DNA of 64,000 nt from Allodiplogaster sudhausi (lineage: Eukaryota; Nematoda; Chromadorea; Rhabditida; Diplogasteridae): NCBI GenBank assembly GCA_945643635.1, contig CALZFC010000016.1:2897501-2961500 (forward strand), in the 5' to 3' direction. The translations under genes and the position numbers were made by a program. This document shows positions 58,661 to 64,000 of the stretch, in pieces. The notes beneath the pieces are model-generated. The model worked only from the letters and a program-made list of their open reading frames with translations, did not search any database and was not told where the DNA came from. Position 1 is the first letter of the stretch. Each line of letters begins with the position of its first letter.

Positions 58661-59809
58661 TGCAGAATGTTGCATTGTGTGCTCTTGAATTTACTTCTTT
58701 GGTTAGAGAAATTTGTGTATTTATTTGCAAAGGCGAGCCACATTTATATTCTACTAAACATGCTTCGTAGTGATCCCCTTTTTTATAAGCGATTTTGATC
58801 AACCCTTCTCATTTTCTGTTTGTCCACACACCACCGCTACATCAGGCTATTTTTCACATTTACATGTAGATCAGCTCAAATTGCTGCCATGTTAAAGAAA
58901 TTTTCCTTCAAAATACACACTATTTCCAGTAACATGAAAAAGTATGATTCCCTTTCCTAATCCTTATTAAATTAAAATCAAACCTTGCAAATAAAATTTT
59001 CTACTGATGCTGACATTTTTCCTATGTTACTCTGCGAAATGTTCCTTTCGAGCATTCATACAAATACAAACCCGTTTGGACTAATGAGCGCCTGTTAACA
59101 AAAGTGTCCTTGGCTGGAAAGTTCTGAGCATGCGTGGCTAATTCTGAAATATTCGGAAGAGAAAGAAAGTGCAACAGAGAAGAGTGAATGAGAGAGAGTG
59201 AGAGTGAAAGTGAGAGAGAGAGTGAGAGAGGGTGAGAGTGAGAGTGAGAGAGAGAGAGTGAGAGAGAGTGAGAGTGGGAGTGAGAGTGGGAGTGAGAGTG
59301 AGAGATGAGTAGACTGGGTGATTGGGTGATGTATTAACCTTGGAGGCGCCGGTTCCTTGCCGCCACTACATGTTTGCTCCTTCATTGCTTCTCATTTAGG
59401 CGAACATTTTTTTTATGATTTCAGTAATGCCTAAAAGTTGTGAATTTAAGAAAACAATTTTGAAAATCCAGATATCGTTTATCAGCTCTGCGAACTCGCT
59501 TTTTAATAAAAAAAATATTAAATTACTGTTGTTTTCTTTTACGCATAAGCAACGATCTCTTTCCCTTCTTTCTTTTTTAACCGAGCTCGATCTGTTTCTA
59601 TATAATAAACACATAATATACCATTTTAATCGCTCTCTTTCCGCCAAATTCAGATGGTTAGGAAAGTGGCATTTGCGTCTAATTGTAAGAAAGAAAAGAG
59701 CGAGTCTAACGTGAAAGCCAATGCTTCATTCGAATTGTTGTGCAAGGCCCAAGAATGAATTGTTTAGCTGTGATTGATTTTCTTTTTTCTTTACCAATTT
59801 CTTTATTAA
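58661..59809. other. Intergenic; no gene seen
   Basis: AT-rich with a GA/GT-interrupted tract at 59185-59305. The 11-bp motif CTAATTGTAAG occurs at 59679-59689. Frames at 59396-59714 have no support. Confidence 0.5.
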
Positions 59810-60100
59810 GACAGCCTATCTGTAAGAGTCGAGCAGGGCGCAATACAGGGCTGCAATGGGAAAATTTTGATTTTTAAAATCGATGAAAACTTTATCATTT
59901 GTACTATTCGACATGCTCTTTAAGATGGTGAAATCGTGATTTCGAAAAAAAATTTTCTTTCGAGATAATAGCGATTTACGCTTAAAATTCCCATGCCCAT
60001 AACTCACTTAATACTTCATATTTTTAAAATTTATTTTTTTTATCGTTAGCTCTTTTCATGATCTATAAAAAAGGTCTGGGTGACATTTTCGTGAAAACAA

Positions 60101-60474
60101 CATTTAAGCTTTAAAAATCGCAAAAATAGATTTGAGAAGAGGGTTTTTCGGTCTTTTCAGTACCAAACACCCCCGCGGGGAAGGTAAGCTATGCATAGAA
60201 AGAAAGCCCGTGAAATTTACTACAAGATAGCCAAGTTTAAAAAAAATCGAAGGGTACATGTTTTGGGTATTTGCACTTAAGTGAAGATATTCAACCTCAA
60301 AACTACCATGCAAGAGGTCCGGGTTCGAACCCCGCTTGGAGCAACATTTTTGGAAGGTTTGCAAACTAGCAAAAAACATATATTTGGTCGGAAATTGATG
60401 GCTATTCATCTAATACTTCCATAGCCTTGCTCAATCTTTCCATTTTTCATTCTGTTTTCACGAACTGAAAGTAT
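60101..60474. mobile_element. Insertion in the left arm of element 2, with tRNA T-arm
   Basis: The left inverted repeat of element 2 is interrupted here, while the right arm is continuous. The insert contains CCGGGTTCGAACCCCG (about 60319-60334), a well-formed tRNA T-arm/box B with no pairing 5' acceptor found. It may be a tRNA-derived SINE nested in the transposon. Confidence 0.55.
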
Positions 60475-60639
60475 CTTCATTGTGAACCGCGCTCAGTTAA
60501 CATTTGTTTATTCCAAAAAAAGCTGCACATCGAAGTTATTTGTAAGAAATTGAATGAATGGCTCGGAATTATAAAATTATTATTGCTGGGTGATTCAAAA
60601 ATTGAAAACATTCATCAAGTCTCTTACGTAGCTCATCAA

Positions 60640-60843
60640 CTACTCAATGCGCTCTCTCGCCAGAGCAAGTTCTCGCTCTAGGTAGTCGACTTCCAGGACG
60701 AGAGAGTCGGTGTATTTCCTATGCCAGGCCTCCCACTCAGTCTCTTCTCTGTGAGTGCCAGTCTGCGAGTCCTCTTCGGTCATTGTTGCCACGTCGACCA
60801 TGAGGAAGTCGAACTCATCATCGTCCTTTGGGCGCACTGTCAT
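60640..60843 (-). CDS. Small acidic frame inside element 2, unrecognised
   Basis: 67 codons, acidic in the middle (MTEEDSQ) with a heptad-like C-terminus (VDYLERELALARERIE), so possibly a short coiled coil. It lies antisense and upstream of the finger-protein gene in the same element. Nothing equivalent was seen in element 1. It could be a second element gene or chance. Confidence 0.3.
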   Translation of the reverse strand: MTVRPKDDDEFDFLMVDVATMTEEDSQTGTHREETEWEAWHRKYTDSLVLEVDYLERELALARERIE

Positions 60844-60988
60844 CGTACTGTCTCTGAATGTGGCTTTGAGTTAGGCTATGAACTGACACAGCGAAATTTT
60901 CTGGCTGAATGACTGCCAGGGAGGAGACTTCGTGTTCTTTGAAGCGAAAGTGCCTATCTCTCTAATGTAATTCCAGGGAGGAGGCTTC

Positions 60989-62106
60989 GTGTTCCATTTG
61001 AAGAAACGGCTCTTCGAGTGCATCGATATTCTACTATCGGTATCGGCAAAGAGATTGACTACTCATCTCTACAACACAATGGAGGAGAGTTCATCACCGA
61101 TTCATGTGGAGGCTGCCTGGACACAACATCTGCACTCTGCTGGTTGGGGAGAGAAGGCCAACCAATCCGAGGCGAGGTCATGCCGGACCATGGCCCTGAT
61201 AGAATTGAAGAAATGGATGATGAGGCCTGCCGCGCTCCTGAAGATGCCGAATACACTCTCACGGGAAGTTGCCCTGAATATGGGTATCTTTACAGATGCC
61301 CAGAAGAAACCTGTGGTTCTGAATTCTTGAAAGTCCATAATCTCGAGAGACATCTTCTTTTCGGCAAACATAGGACAATTTCAGAGAGACAGAATCTTCG
61401 GGATTATGTTCTGAAGCAGTATGGCATGTGCCTTGAAGGAGAAAAGATGGAGAATGCATATTCCGAAGTCTACGAGGCGATCGAGTCGCTAGCAGAAGTG
61501 ACAGATAACGGGCTTCGCTTGCCGCAAGGCTGGGCACTTCGCGAGCTTAAGAAGGCCTCCCGACTTCCACCCAGGTCCAAGGCTTATGTGGTCGAAGCGT
61601 TCAACGAAGGCCTGCGTACGGGCACTAAACATGATCCTCGACAACTAGAGAAGAAAATGCGCAAGGAAATCGACGCAGATGGAAAATTACTCTTTTCCCC
61701 GCCAGAACTTCTCAACTACCAGCAGATAGCAAGTATTTTTGGAAATCTTGCCTCGAAGAAGAAACATGCAAACGTGCCCGAATTGGATCAATCAACAACT
61801 ACCACGACACAGCAGCCAACATCTGACAAGGAAGGGGACGAGTTAGACGAACTGTTCGATACGGAAGGTGATATCATTGAGGAGGCTCAATCGGAACCAC
61901 TTTTTGGGACTGACTTCGACGAACTTAGACAACTGATAGAGAACGACGTTGAGTACCCATCTGAGAAGGCAGATCCAAAAAGAAATCCCACAGCCACTCA
62001 AACTGAATCACCCGAGGAAGTCTCTAATCAAGAAGTTTGGGAGCCTGTAGACATGAGCGGGTCTGCCCAATCTGCACCCAGACGCGTCGACGATGAACTA
62101 TTCTGA
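60989..62106 (+). CDS. Transposon C2H2 finger protein, N-truncated, in element 2
   Basis: Open from about 60960 with a homologous stretch (ALRVHRYSTIGIGKEI) matching the element 1 protein. The nominal start at 61018 is a GTG, so the true start or upstream exon is missing. The C2H2 finger is CPEETCGSEF then HLLFGKH. The tail signature is GWALRELKKASRLP, FNEGLRTGTKHDP, then QQIASIFGNLASKK, and the last residues (VDDELF) match HDELF of element 1. The upstream part with EAQAGK..CDR and the DxAGCY-type motif is absent here, so this copy has probably lost the catalytic region. Short duplicated segments (near 60913 and 60973, CCAGGGAGGAG) precede it. Confidence 0.7.
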
Positions 62107-62454
62107 CCATAACTCATGATAATCCCTAAAGCCTTGTTGGAATAAACAAATGTTAACTGAGCGCGGTTCACAATGAAAAAAAAAAAATGTCACCCAGATC
62201 TTTTTTATAGGTCATGAAAAGAGCTAACGATTTAAAAAAAGAAATTTCAAAAATATGAAGTATTAAGTGAGTTATGGGCATGGGAATTTTAAGCGTAAAT
62301 CGCTATTATCTCGAAAGAAAATTTTTTTTCGAAATCACGATTTCACCATTTTAAAGAGCATGTCGAATAGTACAAATTATAAAGTTTTCATCGATTTTAA
62401 AAATCAAAATTTTCCCATTGCAGAGGGCAGATCGAGCCTTACAGATAGGCTGTC

Positions 62455-63559
62455 TTAAATATTAAACCACCGCCTTTTTGGCTGGATAACAAGCAGAGGC
62501 GCCGTAGCGAGAAAAATATAGAGCAGAAAGAACGAGAGAGAGAGGCGACCAGAATTGCAGCAACACCACCAGGGGCATGAGAGAGGCGGTCAGAACGAAG
62601 AACTTGGTATCGGGCATAAAAGGAATGGAAAGAATCCCGAAAGCGTTCAGGGGAAGCCCATGATTTGGAGATTGCAAGAATGTCAGTAGAGTGGAAAGAA
62701 ATGAAAAAGTCTAAGATGTCAAGCTTAGAAACAACAGATCAGAGTCATAAGTCAGAAGAAGTGAATTTTACGTTCTGGCTTCTTCTTGAAAGTCGTATAT
62801 TTTACCATCTTGGATTATCGATAAAGATGTAATTTCCAATTGAAGAACGCTTATGTTCCAAATTGACTATACAAACGAAAATTTTCTAGCTTTCATTCTT
62901 GTGCTATCCCGTGATCTGCTCACCATTGGTTGACTCCTCAAACACTGCACACTCTTTTAAGGCCCCTGAAAAAGACAACAGGTATGTATGTTTAACAACA
63001 ACTTTTCAATAAAGTGACCGACGAATATAGTACATATGAGTACACTGGAAGCATCGATTAAGCTGACATTATCATGCCATGCAAGCATGAATTTATTGTT
63101 TTTTTTAAATCTTATTATTTACCATGTAATACTATAAATCTGCTGGATAACAGTATACATATGTATGTACATATGTACATTGAGCAAATACATTTGTTTC
63201 TAACCATATATATATATATATAAGGCATAATAAAATACTGGCACCTAATCTCACTAGCAACTAGCGCATTAATCTACCTGTACTAATCCTAAAGGAAAAG
63301 GAGAAGACGAAGCCTAAAACTACATAGACCGAAAGTGGGAAGGCTGGCTATCGAAGCTTACGGCTGCGAGCCGTCATTGCCGTTATAAACCCTCTCCAAA
63401 TATTTCGTATTTTAAACACTGCCTCTCCTCCTTTTCCGAATCGAAACACAATGCCTCTCCCCTTTTTTCCAAATCAGCAACAATGTCTCCCTCCTTATTC
63501 AACTCGGCAACAACGTCATCGTAGCCGACGCTAACGTCTTCCTTATGATATTCCATCTA
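62455..63559. other. Intergenic; duplicated 3' flank of the secreted repeat gene
   Basis: 62790-63559 corresponds to 47990-48910, that is, the region downstream of the secreted repeat gene was copied with it. No gene is seen. Confidence 0.6.
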
Positions 63560-63810
63560 TTAGCACGTAGGCGAGGCTGTGGGCCGCAACCGCGAGCCGT
63601 CCTGCATCTGGATATAGGAAATACCGCCGGAGCAGAAGAGGACTCTCGGGGACATGGTGCCGGCCGCCACACCCGTCTCCTCGTTTACATACTAGAAATA
63701 ATTTCAAGATTACTATTCAAAATTTCCGCCAACCGAAAAAGACACATTAATCCTGTAGAAGCCGAGGGGTGCAGAAAAGCAAAGGGGATCGAGAAAGATC
63801 ATGAGTGTTC

Positions 63811-63848
<38 letters not shown>

Positions 63849-64000
63849 TAGAGAGATAGAGAGAGAGTAAGAGGGTGAGAGTTATGGAGAGAGGAGTGAG
63901 GAGAGAGTGGTGGGGAGAGAAGAGAGAGAGAAGCGAGACATATAGAGCAATGACCTACCGTAGTCGTGAAGTCAGCGCTGTTCATGCACTTGGTGTAGCA
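63560..64000 (-). CDS. 3' end of a paralogue of the secreted repeat protein (partial)
   Basis: Two exons: 63691-63560 (ending TASPTC, TAA) and 64000-63959, continuing past the window edge. They match the last two exons of the 48911-54549 gene: CYTKCMNSADFTTT against CYAKCTNSNPFMTT, and FCSGGISYIQMQDGSRLRP against FCSGGTSYIQMPDGSQLRP. The intron between them has a GA tract at the same place. The gene is a tandem duplicate in the same orientation, and most of it lies outside the window. Confidence 0.78.
63810..63930 (+). repeat. (GA)n tract in an intron of the right-edge paralogue
   Basis: GA repeats lie between the two visible exons, in the position equivalent to 49330-49440. Confidence 0.8.

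Larger units (their letters stand above)
7890..59689. repeat. Recurrent 11-mer CTAATTGTAAG, nine copies
   Basis: Exact copies on the plus strand at 7890, 22413, 25904, 27583, 27672, 32152, 33441 (tandem-repeat twin of 32152) and 59679, and on the minus strand at 26632-26642. Three cluster around the M13-like gene. The last five bases look like a 5' splice site. See findings. Confidence 0.8.
59810..62454. mobile_element. TTAA-flanked DNA transposon, coding copy (element 2)
   Basis: A 2,645-bp element lies between TTAA at 59806-59809 and TTAA at 62455-62458. The termini GACAGCCTATCTGTAAG are perfectly inverted and resemble those of elements 1 and 3. The right arm is continuous (62143-62454). 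The left arm is split into 59810-60100 and 60475-60520 by about 370 bp. The interior carries a homologue of the element 1 protein (+) and an open minus frame at 60640-60843. Confidence 0.9.

Noticed and set aside
1..64000. Bacterial features: operons, CRISPR, ribosome binding sites, prophage
   Set aside because: Introns in every recognised gene and metazoan families exclude a prokaryotic origin; direct repeats present are microsatellites, a minisatellite and a tandem duplication.

Overview
This is a window of nuclear DNA from an invertebrate animal. Every recognisable gene is split into many short exons (22-250 bp) by small introns, and the DNA between is AT-rich and crowded with (CT/GA)n tracts and transposons. 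There is no operon structure, ribosome binding site or CRISPR. The gene families seen (an SK potassium channel, an achaete-scute-like bHLH factor, an M13 peptidase relative, and a tandem array of type II membrane glycosyltransferase-like proteins of the kind common in nematodes) point to a metazoan, most likely a protostome. I cannot name the phylum or species. Exon models were built by eye from acceptor/donor sites and checked by codon phase; where phases close, the whole reading frame is a multiple of three.

Layout. 1-2.3 kb: no gene, CT/GA tracts. 2.3-6.8 kb: a DNA transposon (element 1) with about 1.15 kb terminal inverted repeats around a transposase-like C2H2 protein gene. 9.6-16.0 kb: a 17-exon SK-type calcium-activated potassium channel (+). 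17.3-20.3 kb: two small lysine-rich, unrecognised genes (-), one with an N-terminal hydrophobic segment. 22.5-23.6 kb: a non-coding relative (element 3) of the first transposon. 23.75-25.65 kb: a bHLH gene (+). 26.5-28.9 kb: a shrunken M13 (neprilysin) homologue that keeps the two ends of the family but not its zinc site (+). 29.5-46.4 kb: three minus-strand paralogues of a glycosyltransferase-like gene. Copy A has a recent 1,289-bp tandem duplication of its 5' region and first exon. Copy B is intact. Copy C is a frameshifted pseudogene carrying a hAT-like insertion. 48.9-54.55 kb: a 17-exon gene (-) for a secreted, internally repetitive, cysteine-containing protein that I do not recognise. 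The 3' end of a paralogue enters at the right edge. 54.8-58.7 kb: a large imperfect inverted duplication. 59.8-62.45 kb: element 2, a second coding copy of the transposon family of element 1.

How it fits together. The genes look functionally independent. The right half is an expansion zone: the glycosyltransferase-like genes and the secreted repeat gene have been copied together with shared flanks (39.3-39.9, 48.0-48.9 and 62.8-63.5 kb), then degraded or invaded by transposons. The three TTAA-flanked elements share termini and are one mobile family in different states: coding with long arms, coding with short arms, and coding sequence lost.
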